Of a DNA stretch of 64,000 bases, positions 8,999-20,582 are shown piece by piece. The notes under the pieces are model-generated. The model did not search any database. It was not told the origin of the DNA and was given only the letters and a program-made list of their open reading frames with translations. The position numbers and the translations under genes were made by a program. The first letter of the stretch is position 1, and the number at the start of each line of letters is the position of its first letter. Source of the stretch: Nakataea oryzae (taxonomy: Eukaryota; Ascomycota; Sordariomycetes; Magnaporthales; Magnaporthaceae); assembly GCA_003049435.1 (NCBI GenBank), contig PYSQ01000094.1:4048-68047 (forward strand), given 5' to 3'.

Positions 8999-11199
8999 TC
9001 AGGTCCCGCCCGCCCGCGTCTTGCCCCGGTTCATCAGGCCGGAGAAGAACGCCTGGAGATTGTCTGTATCCATGTGGTTCTTCAGGCCCGTGGCCTCCTC
9101 GTCCTCCTCGTGGCCGGGGCTGGTGGGCTCGGGCGATGAGCCATACGCCTGGCGGTCCTGGAGACGGCACAAAAGGGGATGCTTGTCAATATTGTAGAGC
9201 AGCGAGGTGGATGGAGAGAGAAGGAACGGTGCACCAACCTTCAACCGCTGCACCATGTCGTCGGCATCGACCTGGATACCGCCCATGTTGAACTGCACGG
9301 GCCCAATATGATCGCCCACAACCCCGAGGGCGACAGGCGCCGCTCCGGGGTCGGGGCTAGCACCGCCGGGGCGCGGCGACGTACCAGTCCCAACAGCCTT
9401 GAGTGCGCCGCCGGGCGCGCCCGCTTCGCTAGTTTTGCTTTCCTTCTCCGCCTCGATTCGGTACTGTTCCAGTACCTTGAGCTGCTCGGCAAGGAACACT
9501 TGCGGGTCTTTCGTCTCGACCTCGAGCGATGTCGAGTGGCTGTCGCGGCCGGCAATTTGTAGCGCTGCCTTGGTCGGGTCCTCGACAGCGTCCTCGTACA
9601 TTGTTACTGTCGAGCCCTCGATTCTGTCCTTGTCATCTTCGTCGTCCCCATCGTCTTCGTCGATCTCTGCCAGGTCGCCACCCGTATTCCCATCCCCGTT
9701 CAGCGCGCCGTTGTCCTGAGCTGGTCTCTGCCGGGGAAAGGGCTGGTCCAGATCGATGGACCAACCGTTGCTGACCGACTCGACATCGAAGCCATCCCGC
9801 AGCACCCTAATCTTTCCCCACGAATCCCAGTTTGGCGGCACAGCGATCTTATCGCGGTCGATGACGTTGTGCTTGAGCGGTTGCCGCTTCAAAAGTGACG
9901 TGATTCCCAAACTCGAGTGGATAAGGGTGGGTAGCTGCGAGGGGAGATTTGCGCTCGTGTACATCAGCGATGCGCCATCTGCCGCCCATGAAGCGTTTCA
10001 CAAGTCAGTATCGAGGATGCAGCGAGAAGAAGAAGAAAGAGAGAAAAAGAAGAAAAAGAGCTCAAAGTGCAAGACTGGGTTCTGCATACGCTTCAGGAGG
10101 ACCGTCCTCATGAACTGAAGAACCACATCGAAGTTCTCCTCCTTCCATCCCTGCATCTTCTCCAGAAGCTCCATCTTGTCGGCCTAATCCAATAGCATAT
10201 CGGTCAGCACTTGATTACGGGTTTCTTCAGAATCGGGCTGTCAGTCTCACGTTTTGGCAAACGACAGCCAGGGGTAGGCCCAGCGCGTCTTCCCACTCGC
10301 CCAGACCCAGCGGCAGCGAGACGTCGGCGCCGGCCTCGGCTCCAGACAGCGGGGCGGCGCCGGTTCCGTCCAGGTTGGTGCCACCGCCGCCCCTGCCGCG
10401 GTCCCTCCAGCTCATCATGACATCCTCCATGGCCGCCTTGGCCTCGCGGTCAAGCGGCAGCATCACCTTCCGGAGGAGGAGGATCCACTCGCGCAGCTGT
10501 CGCATCCACAGCCATGGCTCGGCCCAGTCGAGCAGCACCACGATTAGCGTGTGTGGTATCGTCTGCGGCGTGAGGAGCGGCCGAACGAGTGAGTCGAACT
10601 GGTGAGATGGCTTCGTGAGGGAGTAGAGAGAGATACGGGCGAGAATGTCTGTCGGGGGCCGGGGTCAGCAAGGTGTCCAGGCCATGTCCCTTTCGACCGT
10701 GGGGCCGGTACAGAAGGCGGGAGCCCGGAATAGCAGTCGGGGGAGAGTTGTTGCAAACCTTCTTGGTCTGCGTCGAGGACGTCATAGTACGTGTATCCGA
10801 GGGCGAAGTGGTTCGCGACAGGAGGTATCCTAGATCCCTGTCTATCAAACGCCCTCCTCGACTCGTTATTGGACAGGGTCTCGAGAAAGTCCCGCTGCGA
10901 CTCAACAGTGCCGCCTGAAGTAGAACGAGGTGTCAACGTGTCAGTGGCGAAGGGCCATATTGAACAGGACAAGAAGTGCAGATGTCGCCTGGCCGCTTAC
11001 GGAGCCGCCCGCGGGACAGCACAGCATGGCAGAGGGAGGGGCCAAGCGTACCTAGGACCAGCAGGTTCTTCTCCGGTAGCCGCTTGCCGCTGGCAACGGA
11101 CTCCAGCATGGAGTTCCACATGTCCTTCTTCTTCTCGCCATCCTTAGAGTCGACCGAGGCCGCAGTTTGTGTGGAGAACCTGTTTGTGTTGGCGGCCAT
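8999..11199 (-). CDS. Cytoplasmic dynein light intermediate chain
   Basis: Six exons join in frame: 11199-11052, 10914-10759, 10648-10251, 10183-10090, 9978-9239 and 9157-8999, about 564 residues. The protein binds the dynein heavy chain through an N-terminal Ras-like domain and links cargo adaptors through its C-terminus, acting in microtubule transport of nuclei and endosomes. Family signs: MWNSMLESV and NLLVLGG near residues 26-50, GYTYYDVLD, LIVVLLDWAEPW (a strand of the GTPase fold), PLAVVCQNADKM, and FMRTVLLKHGASLMYTS. The classical P-loop lysine is absent: GGTVESQRDF stands where a GxxxxGK[ST] loop would be. A disordered acidic/Ser-rich C-terminus ends with a short helix (NLQAFFSGLMNR) like the effector helix of LIC proteins. 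Confidence 0.93.
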
Positions 11200-12533
11200 G
11201 GTGTCTGTTTGCTGGTCCCCCTCCGTTTGGCCTTGCGTGGGATGGTGGTGCTCTGCTACCGCAGCGGGTGCTGGTGCTGCGTCTGATCCCTGCCCGCGGT
11301 GATCGGTCGCATCGGCAGGCTCCGGCGCATGCGCAGTGTGCGGGTGAGGAGGCTCCGAGGCGGGTGGCGCAGGGCGCAAGGCGCGCTGGGATGTGCAGGA
11401 TTCGTCCGCGTGGGTGGCAGCAAACGGACAGGCCAGACAGGCGGGCGGGCGTGCGGAGCCAGGCTCCGGGGCAGATGGCGAGGCGGTGGTTGGGATCGTC
11501 GAGCGCTGCTCGTGCGTGGCGGCAGCGGCAGGCGTCGGGAGCACGAGGCGGTCGGTCAGCGCGGGCTCAGCGTCGTCAGTGCTCGGGTGTGGATCGCATC
11601 GTGGCGGCGACGTTGGATTTCATGGGAAACGCTGAGGGATTCGGGAGCTACAGCAGCAAATGCAGGGGCGGCCGCCCGGCACATGCCCCACCGCCACGGT
11701 AAATTCAGTACTGTTGGCCAGTGCCGGCTCCAATCCCTGTCGAAACCGCGGATCTCAGCCCAATTGGCGACCCGGTCGGACCACGGCCTGGCGTCTTCCC
11801 CAGCGCCCACCGCCTGTCAGTAGGCGCCCCAAGCGCTGCCAGCTGCGAACAGGCGCGCTCAGCCTACAGCAACTAGGTCTAGTCTATGCATATCTGTGGG
11901 TCATCATTTGGCCCCTTGGATCCAATCACGACACATCACATCATCCATCTCGCTGTCCGACCCTCAACCGTGCTTTTTTTTTCTTTTCTTTTTTTGCAGT
12001 TCAGGGGTCGACCAGATAAATCCTAGCGGACGCTACGTAGGTGTTGGGTTTCATAGCGGCACACAGATGAACCCTGCACTCAAGCACATTCACAAGTAAC
12101 CAGCTTTTTTTTCCGTGGATGCCAGACAAATGCTTTCCCGTGACCCTTATTAACTTCTAAATATCTTTTGGAGAAATAATGCGCCCAAAAAACAAACCTC
12201 CCGTGACGGGGGAACCCGAGAACATGAAACCACTTTTTGTTTGCAAGGTGCTTGCTTTGGGCGTGCCAAAAGCCTGTGGAGATGGGAGAGGTTATAAATG
12301 GAGAGAAATAAAAAGGTTTGGAGGAGTCATGCGTTTGGGCGGGAAGATAATCACCCCCGGTGGTTGGCGGCGACCCCAGCACGAGATCGCTCCTCACGCC
12401 AGCCCGGTAGATCCACGCTTGCCCGCAACTCCCCTATCCTCTGCGGGCGCTGTGTGTCCGACCACTGTCCCAGGTGTTACCCGGGGCCGGAAGGCTTTCT
12501 TCCCCGCTGGCTCCCACAGCAGTAGAAAAAAAC
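11200..12533. other. intergenic
   Basis: The right part of a GC-rich stretch open on the minus strand (to 11544) is the upstream region of the dynein chain gene; nothing protein-like is conserved there. A T-rich patch lies at 11970-11997. The segment 12080-12530 is the 3' flank of the ceramide synthase gene. No gene is recognised. Confidence 0.45.
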
Positions 12534-14442
12534 TCAGTCGACCTGCTTCTCGCAACCAATGCGGCCGAGGAGCTCCTTGCGATCGCTGTGTCCCGGGAGG
12601 CTAACGCCAGTGGACGAGGAGGCCGGCCTCTTGACGCCCGATCTCCGGCCCCAGCCCTTCAGGTCGATATCCTCAACACCAACCTCCTCCTCAATGGGCT
12701 GGTCGTCCTCGCCGGCGTCGTCACTGTGTGACACCTTGCCTCCGTGGTTGGCAATCACCGCCTCCACAGTGTTGGCCCTTGTCCTTCCATCGTCACGGTG
12801 CTCCTCCTCCTCCTCCGCTTCACCCTCCTCGTCATCACTGCGAGTGTCCTCCGCACCAGTACCGCGGATAACCTTGACGGCAACCCTGAAAATTGCCATA
12901 AGCCAGATGAGGGTAAGGACCTGCAACATCATGAGGACCGAGAGGAATCCCCACTTGACCGGATCGGTGAAGCACACGATGGCATCCGAGTCGTAAAGTG
13001 GCCGGGCGAGATGCAGGAGCCCGCTAGGCGTTTCGACAGGCCCCACGATTCCGGCAGGAGTGTCCTTCCAGCATACTTTTCCCATGACCTGGGTGGTATC
13101 CCGGTAGACCGAGTAGCAGACCATCAGGTACGCGACGTGGCGGGCGAGCACCCAGCTAACCATGAAAAATCCAAAGAAGATATCGCATAGTTTGTTGTAG
13201 CCGAGGTACTTCAGGCACTTGGCGCTCTAGTTTTGAGGAATATCGAGTTAGTATGTGTTGCATACGATCAGGCACCTCATGTGCTTCGCGGGCACGAGAG
13301 CAAGAACGTACCGAAAAGACAATATCCACGCCGTCCATGAGGATCAGGATAAGGTTGCCAACTCGGGTGTAGCCAAAACGGTACGACGAGTAAATGAGAG
13401 AGACGGTGATGATGTGGTGTGCAAACATCTGCCAGTGGTCCTTTCTGCGCTCCTCAATGTTGATAACAAGAATCTGCTGCAGCCAGAAGGCCAACTGTGC
13501 TAGCATGTAGCCCTTCATAACCCCGCCCAGCTCCCTGGAGGGCCATTCCGTCCAGAGGTTGCGCATGTTCATGTAGTAGTCCGAGTTGACGTAGATGTAC
13601 TAGTGTAAGGGAAGGAGACTCGAGTTAGTGAAGGCTTGACAAAAAAGCCGGGTTCCGTTTCCGCAGTCGACCGAGATTTCACATACCATCCCAAGGGGCC
13701 AGAAGACGGCATAGTAACCAATGAGCCACCCCTGCTCACAGAAGCGAGTGATAGTCTTGCGCTTGGTCAGGCCGTGCCACTTCGCAAAGGGCGCCAGGAT
13801 GTACTCCATGGCGCTTGCTCTGATACCCGTGAACACAACGACCCAAAAGAAAATCTGGTAGCTATCCTCCTTGCCGACGCGATACTTGTCTGTCATCGTG
13901 TTGTAGTGCGCCGATGAGAAGAACTTTGAGGTGTATTCGCGGCTCTTGGGGAAGAAGAAGTGAGTGAGGGCGAGGAGCGCCAGCAGGTTGAAGGAGAGTC
14001 CTGTACCAGCACAACGGGTCTTTTGGTCAGCTTCTGTAGAAATGAACGACGAGGGCTGCCGTCTCGACGCCCGCTGTCCTGCACGGGGACAGGCGGGAAG
14101 CTCGCGCCTGCCCGGCCTCTGTGCGAGCTGTCGAGGCGCCGCCAGGGCGTGCGGGCTGCCACATGGACTGGACACGCCACAAGTCCAGGCGAGCGCTTGA
14201 CAAGAGAAAAGAAGCTACACACCAGTCTGGTTCTCGACACCCCACCTTGTCAGGTTTTTGAGGGGACCATCACCCCTCCTCTTGACGCGCCGGACCAGCA
14301 TGGTGTTGTTGGAGGCCTGCATGTACAGCGGTCCGTTCATGGTGTCTTTCCTGACGACGGAAGGGTCGCGCGCTGCGGATCTTCGGGGCGAGAGCGGCTC
14401 GTGGGTGCTGCCACCGGCACCACGGCTCTGTGGGCCGGACAT
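12534..14442 (-). CDS. Ceramide synthase (LAG1/LAC1 family)
   Basis: Exons 14442-14223, 14000-13687, 13599-13312 and 13226-12534 give 504 residues. The enzyme joins a fatty acyl-CoA to a sphingoid base in the ER membrane. The TRAM-LAG1-CLN8 domain spans roughly residues 80-370 with several membrane helices. The Lag1 motif is clear: RRKDHWQMFAHHIITVSLI, with the paired histidines needed for catalysis, followed by LILILMDGVDIVFS. The C-terminal tail from about residue 410 is highly acidic (EGEAEEEEEHRDD) with casein-kinase-like sites. Two acceptors are TAG rather than CAG. The ATG at 14442 follows an A-rich leader; the open frame continues upstream but with no conserved sequence. Confidence 0.95.
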
Positions 14443-17400
14443 TTTGCTTTTCTTTTTCTTCTTTTGTTTCGCGAGGGCGCGATGGTTGCACAGGAGGGAG
14501 GCGGAAGTCTGCGGGGGAGTCAAGAGGCGGCCCAATTGACTTCGGACGAGCAGTAGCGGCCTCGGGGGCGGATGTATGGGCTGGCCGCGCAGTGGTGCTA
14601 GTCTAGCCGCAGCTGTCGGTTTGGCACTCGGGCGGGTCGTCGAGGGCCGGAGGTCGAGGTGTAGTGCTGCATGCAAACGCGAAAGCGTGTGCGCCTCGAG
14701 ACCTGGTCTTTTGTCCCGAGGTCGGCGGGGGGGGCCGGGGTGGGATTTGTTGAGGAGGCGGGAAAGCCGTGGGGGGGAAAAGAGGACCAAACAAGGGCAG
14801 GAGGGGGCAGAGTAGGAATTGATACTGCCAATTGATACGCCAAACCAATGCTCCAGATGCGGATCGACGTCTGCAAGTGGTGTATGTGGGTGGCTCTTCA
14901 AGCCATAGGGTGGTTGCTTGGGGTCTGAGGACAGAGCTGGGAGGGTTGACAAGGAACCTGCAGCAAGCTTTCCTGGGAGCCCTCGGGTTTGCGACCGACG
15001 ACCGCTGAGGGCAGCAAGAAGGAGCAAGCACAGGAAGGGACCTGTATTCTTTTTGATCCCTGGGCGCCAGCTGGCAAGTCTCGGGTCCTGCCTCGCCTCC
15101 CTTTCTGAGCGGGCGCAGAAAAAAAAACAGGGGACTCTATGGAAATTTCGAGGGAAGTGGGGTCTGGGCTTGGAATGTGGATGAAAGCAATCAAAGGCGG
15201 TGTGTAGCAGAGCTCGACTGGGCCTGAGGGCAGCCTCCAATTTGACGATGTGGATGGCGGGGAAAAGGGGGGCGAGGGGAGCAGCGGCAACCCTTGCAGG
15301 GATCGGCCCATTGCCCGTGTCGTGATGCCGTTTCGTGCTGATTGATTGTGACGGACTGCGGCCGTTCGTCCTGCTTTGAGGCCGTGGGCCATCGAGGCGG
15401 GACCAAACGGGCGGGCATCAGCAGTCGTGGCCTCTTGCCGCGCGACCAGACCTGCCATTCAGGCACCTACATAGGGACAGGGCACACAGCACGGCGCCAC
15501 GGAAGCTAGCTCGAGGGCTGGTGCGCCATATCCATGGCTTGGCTTGGCTGCCAGGGAAGCTCCCGCCGTCGCACGGATCTGCAAACGCCCAGTTCCGGTG
15601 CCAAGCTGGCAAGATGGCAGCAGCTACAGTAGGCGAGCAGCCCGCGGCGGATCTGCTCAATCTCAGGTGCCGTGGGCATCAATGATATTTGCCCGTGCCT
15701 ACCTCACACCTAGGGCTGTGCTGTCTGGTAACAACCAGCCGTGCCTACGCCAAGTCCACCGCCGAACGGCGCAGGGCAGAGCAGCTGATGTTAGCGGTGT
15801 GAACAGCCGCATGCCCTCGGCCATCCCTTGACGTCCTACTGGCTGTCCCTCGCAACCACCAAGAAAGGTCGGCAATGCGCCATTTGCTTAATCCAGCTCC
15901 AGCGTCTGCCAATGGCATCCTGGCTGGAAGGGTTCTGCAGGCCCAGGCCGCATGCATGCGCCTGCCCATCGATGTTCGGTGGTTTGGCTAGGCTGGCTCG
16001 CTAAGCCTAGGCTGGCACTTGCCATCCCTGCAGCCATTTGCCGCTCTGGCATTGGCCCGGTTGCGTGCCACCGTGGGGTTGCACCCAGCAGTCCCAGCCC
16101 CTGGCGTACGGCGTACGGCGTATCCTCCCAGGATATGGATTCCACGCATCGTTCTCCAACCCTTTGCCCACATGGCACCCACGGCAGCGTCCAGAGTCAG
16201 ACACGCGCCGTATTCGCTTTGTTTCCGGTGCCGCCAGCCGTCCCAACGCTCCGTGCACGCCCGATGACATGGCAGGCCTGGCCTCGCCTGGGACCAAAAC
16301 AAAATAAAAAAGAAAAAGGGAAGAAAAAACCGGGACTGCTGTGAGCGCGACACGAATGATCTCTTGCAAGGAATCCGGCTGCAATGCAATTCCCCAAGCG
16401 CCACGCGCACCTAGTGCTATCGTATGAACGGACGGCTGCAGCTGCAAATGCCAACCCGGCCAGACGAGCCTTGCTCCATCGACATGATTCACGAAAATTC
16501 ACCGTCTAGTAGAGCATACAGCAGGAAGCTGAATAAATGTGTTAGGGCCTTGCCCGAACCAAGATAGTTGCGTGCTTGGAACCCGACATTGACGGAGCCC
16601 CGATATCGAACTCATCTCAACTCCTTTTTCACGTTCTCCACAGATCCCTTGCCTACCCCGCGACTATTAGTACCTAGTGTACCCAGCTTTGTAGGTCTTA
16701 AATAAAAGAACGGGGTCCGTCGCGAAGAAGTGATAGAGACAGGCGAAGGCAGCAACCTGGGTTCTACGAGTAGAAGAGTGTGTCACAACGACCCAGCTGA
16801 CTGGAAAGGGGGACGGTCAGCAAGTTCATAGGGCGGGATTGGCTACAGTGGTGATGTTCTCAGATATGTATGACGGAGGACGAGGAGGTCTTAGAGACGG
16901 CGCGAGTAATCCTGTATATACGCATCTCGGAGCGTAGTCAAGCACGAGCAGCTGTGGGATTGATTATTGGCTGTCTCTTTGCCAGGACCGCGGATCCTGA
17001 AGCAGAGTAGAGTCATTCTTCGATCTGCTGGCCAGTGCTTTTGTTGTGGAGTAATAGCAGCGACATGGCCTAACGTCCAGGCGCATGTGGATGGCATGGA
17101 AAGTCGTTTCTCCGTATTCTTTTTGTCGTGTCTTTCAACTCGTGTAGTTACTAGTGTAGAGTGGAGGGGAGGACGTCGCATCAGATGCATGTCACGCGGG
17201 GCTTGTTGTCTTGTCGGCCTCTCTAGATCAAGACGCGCAATTGCACTACCGGTGGCGGTTAGACCGTGATAATGCCAGGATGTAAATCCCAGAAAGCTAA
17301 TTCGATGCATAGCTTTCTATCAGAGTTCATACCCTTGTGTTGTCTCCCACAAACACGATATCTGGTGGGGGTTGATGGATCACTGGACGCCCAATAAGAC

Positions 17401-18325
17401 ACCACGGAACATGACTGAAAGAATCAGGCACAAAAAAAGGTTGGCCAAGCGTAGAGGTTTATAAAACGGGCAGATACAACGTTCGTGCCAACCTCACAGC
17501 TCCAGAGACCCGGGCTCAAACGCAGTCAGATGCCCCCCTCATTGCGAAAAGATCCATTGATATATGTAGCTTCCGGCTTGGCATATCATGAGAGTCTGAC
17601 ACTGGGCATTCGATATCTCCCCGCGCGTGCGGCACCTGGACTCTTTTAATCAAAATGAGCGGAATACGATTTCATGGTATGATGACTGAGCTAAGTAGCG
17701 ACCTGTAAGATCTAAAGGACATGGTCAAAACTTTTCTAGTTGATCTGGTGGTATGTCGATGTAGTTTTTTTTGTTTCACGTTTCAGGGAAGGCTCGGCGA
17801 AGTGGGTATTGAACACTCTCCGTCTCCTTTGGGCAATTCGACGCTTTCCCCAGGCCTAAATTTGGCGTGCTTACTCCACCCAAGCCGCCGATACACGTGA
17901 TCCGGGGCGCAGCAGGCATGCGGTTTCTCCACCCAGCGTCGCGCCTGCGCTTGGGCCCGGCCGTGGTGACGCAGAGCCTCGGATGATCCTCTGACTTTCC
18001 AGAGGCTTCGAGTCTACTCGTCACGCCGACGCCCCCAGCTGTTGGCTTTTTTTGCACCCGCGTCGTCAAACCATCTCACCAAACCAGAGAGCGAACAAAC
18101 AACGCTCGCGGTTTTTTGTTGTTGTTTTCCTAGTTGTCCATTAAACGACTCTCAAAGTCGCCGTTTCCTACGCCCAAGCTCTCCCCGGCAAAGTTCTGCG
18201 ACCGACCGCGCAAGCGCCCTCACCCATCCCACACGTGGCCCCCGCTCGCTCCGACAGACCCGTGAGGAGGCAAACCCGAAAACCGCGCCTCAACACACAC
18301 GTATAAAGGCAAAAGAACAGCAGCC
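14443..18325. other. 3.9 kb gene-free region
   Basis: No gene is recognised on either strand. The first kilobase is pyrimidine-rich on the ceramide synthase strand and is probably its long 5' leader and promoter. The middle (16.5-17.8 kb) is less GC-rich with no long frames. The last few hundred bases are the upstream region of the BAX-inhibitor gene. A tandem GCGTACG duplication occurs at 16103-16120 (GGCGTACGGCGTACGGCGTA). Confidence 0.45.
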
Positions 18326-19180
18326 ATGGCCACTCACGCAAAGTACACGCCTGCGCCGACGCAGGACCCCGACGACCACATGGACTACACGACGGCGCCG
18401 CCGAGCTACCAGGCCGCAGGCGGGCCCGCCAACGCGGCCGACGCGGACGCGGAGCGGCTGCTGGGCGGCGGCGCCCCGCGCAGCAGCGAGGACAACGTGC
18501 CCGACGACTTCAAGTTTGGCGGTTCCGTGTCCGAGGCCACCATCGACATACGCCACCAGTTCATCCGCAAGGTCTACGCAATCCTGACGGTCCAGCTGCT
18601 GCTCACGGGCGCCGTCTCGTCCCTCGGCTTCCTGAGCCCGGCCTACCGCGACTGGACCCGCGCCCACACGGGCGTGCTGTGGCTGTCGCTCTTCGGCGCC
18701 ATGGGCATGATGATGCTGACCTACTGGAAGCGCAAGACTTACCCGACCAACCTGCTGTTCCTCGGAGGTTTCACCCTGCTCGAGGCCTACACCATCTCCG
18801 TCGTCGTCACCATGTACGACTCGTCAATCGTCCTCTCGGCCGTGCTGCTCACCGCCGGCATCTTCATCTTCCTGACCGCCTTTGCCTGCCAGACAAAGTA
18901 CGACTTCACCTCCTGGATGCCGTACCTGTTCGGCGCCGTCTGGGGGCTCCTCCTCTTCGGCTTCGTCGCCGTCTTCCTGCCCTACAACTCGACCGCCGAC
19001 CTCATCTACGGCGGACTCGCCGCTCTCGTTTTCAGTGCATACATCCTGGTCGACACCCAGCTCGTCATGCGCCACCACCATGTTGAGGAGGAGATCGCGG
19101 CCGCCATCAGCCTGTACCTCGACATCATCAACCTCTTCCTCGCCATCCTGCGCATCCTCAACAACCAGTCTCAGAACTAA
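18326..19180 (+). CDS. BAX inhibitor-1 / TMBIM family membrane protein
   Basis: Intronless, 284 residues. A disordered N-terminal 75 residues rich in Ala, Asp and Pro (with a PPSY motif) precede seven membrane helices, the layout of LFG/TMBIM4-type proteins and yeast Bxi1. Family signs: IRHQFIRKVYAILTVQLL at the first helix, MMLTYWKRKTYP, NLLFLGGFTLLEAY, YDFTSWMPYLF, and the C-terminal YILVDTQLVM followed by ISLYLDIINLFLAILRIL. These proteins sit in the ER, vacuole or Golgi membrane and influence Ca2+ leak and stress-induced death. PPSY could recruit a Rsp5/Nedd4-type WW domain (inference). ATG context AGCCATGG is good. Confidence 0.94.
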   Translation: MATHAKYTPAPTQDPDDHMDYTTAPPSYQAAGGPANAADADAERLLGGGAPRSSEDNVPDDFKFGGSVSEATIDIRHQFIRKVYAILTVQLLLTGAVSSLGFLSPAYRDWTRAHTGVLWLSLFGAMGMMMLTYWKRKTYPTNLLFLGGFTLLEAYTISVVVTMYDSSIVLSAVLLTAGIFIFLTAFACQTKYDFTSWMPYLFGAVWGLLLFGFVAVFLPYNSTADLIYGGLAALVFSAYILVDTQLVMRHHHVEEEIAAAISLYLDIINLFLAILRILNNQSQN

Positions 19181-20582
19181 GATCCTGCGGCCTGGCCCAC
19201 CGAGTCACCACGCGCGTCTGGACTTGGCAACTTTTCCTTCTTTTGGTACCAACAGGTCCACATCACTTTCCCACTTGTGCGGAGAAACGGCATCCCCATT
19301 ATCCCTCCAAGTTTGTAAACATCTCTTACGCTTTTCTTGAAATATCACATGGCACCGGCCCAAACAACAGCTACGGAACAGCCGTCTGCTCCAGCGGTGA
19401 ACGCACCTATTGGGCGTCAAGATGCGGTGTTCCAGCCTCGTTGTTTTAGTTTGTTTGTCTCTTGTTCTTTTGCTCTTTTTTTGCTTCTGTCCTTGGAAAT
19501 ATGGGTTGGGAATGGCAGGGAATCCGGATTATGTTTTGGGTTGGTTCAAATCACGAGTTTATCGATTAGGAGTAGTAAGAAAACAGTTCAATCGGAACAA
19601 ATTTGATGGTAGTTTTCTCATTTCCGCCTATAGTGAGAGTTGCAGAAGTGATTCAGTAACTGCCCGGCTCTTGTGCCAGTCGTAAGAGCCCTAGTCTGGA
19701 TGTCTCTTCAAGATCTCCGAGAGTTATTATTGTAAGCCTGGAACAAGTTTTCGAGGAACGCAGAATGCACAGGTGCCAACGAGGCAAGGAAAAACAAGGA
19801 AACCAAAACCAAGTTTGATATCTGCATTAGAAGGCCACTAGTAGAAGAGAGCTAATAGAAAACATGTGCTCGGGGCATGTGGGGAGAGAAAGAATAAAGG
19901 AGGCGTGGAGAAGAGAACAAAAGCAGGCGGAAGGAGGACCTTGACAATTCCGCCCACAGGCTCCAACCACCAGGAAAAACCAAAAGACCAAGCAGCGAAG
20001 ACGATACTAAGAACAGAGGAGCAGAGAGAAGATGGTATGCCTCCTCAAGTACTCGTCGAGTTCCAGCCCTCTCCGAAAGCTCCTCATTACCTCGGGGTAT
20101 AAAAGAAATCCATACTGCCGCAGCTCTGTCGCCAGCCCAACCTCATCGCCCAAGTCATGGCCGAGGAGTGGTGGCCTTATTCCGTCTGCAAGGCACCATT
20201 CCCGCCTGTATGCCACCCGAGAATTCAAAGGAAAGAACGTATTATACATCCCAAAACCTTTGCTCTTCTGTCCGATAAGATTTCTGACCGCCTCCTTTCG
20301 GAGCCGGGCGCATGTTTCTAGGTTCGTGTCGGGAATCCGCTCGCAGGAGAAACCGAGAGGCAGCTCGAGGAGCAGGAGCCGCTTTCGTGGGACAATAGAA
20401 AGGGGGGTATCAAGCTAGAACACGAGAGCCCTAGAACCTCGTGACCGATGGGGAAACAGGAACCGACGCCCCTCCTCGTTTTTGGTCTTTGTTGGATATT
20501 CTTTCTTTTAGTCAATCGATACAGCAGTAAAATCCGGTGAAGCAATCGGCGGGAGGGGAAAGGCGCTGACGGAGATGGCCTT
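19181..20582. other. intergenic, convergent 3' flanks
   Basis: The 3' UTRs of the BAX-inhibitor gene and of the septin gene face each other here. The sequence is less GC-rich, with T-rich patches near 19440-19490. No gene is recognised. Confidence 0.45.

Noticed and set aside
14443..15240. Upstream extension of the ceramide synthase frame (minus strand)
   Set aside because: The frame is open but Pro/Ser/Leu-rich without conservation; the family start and a good ATG lie at 14442.
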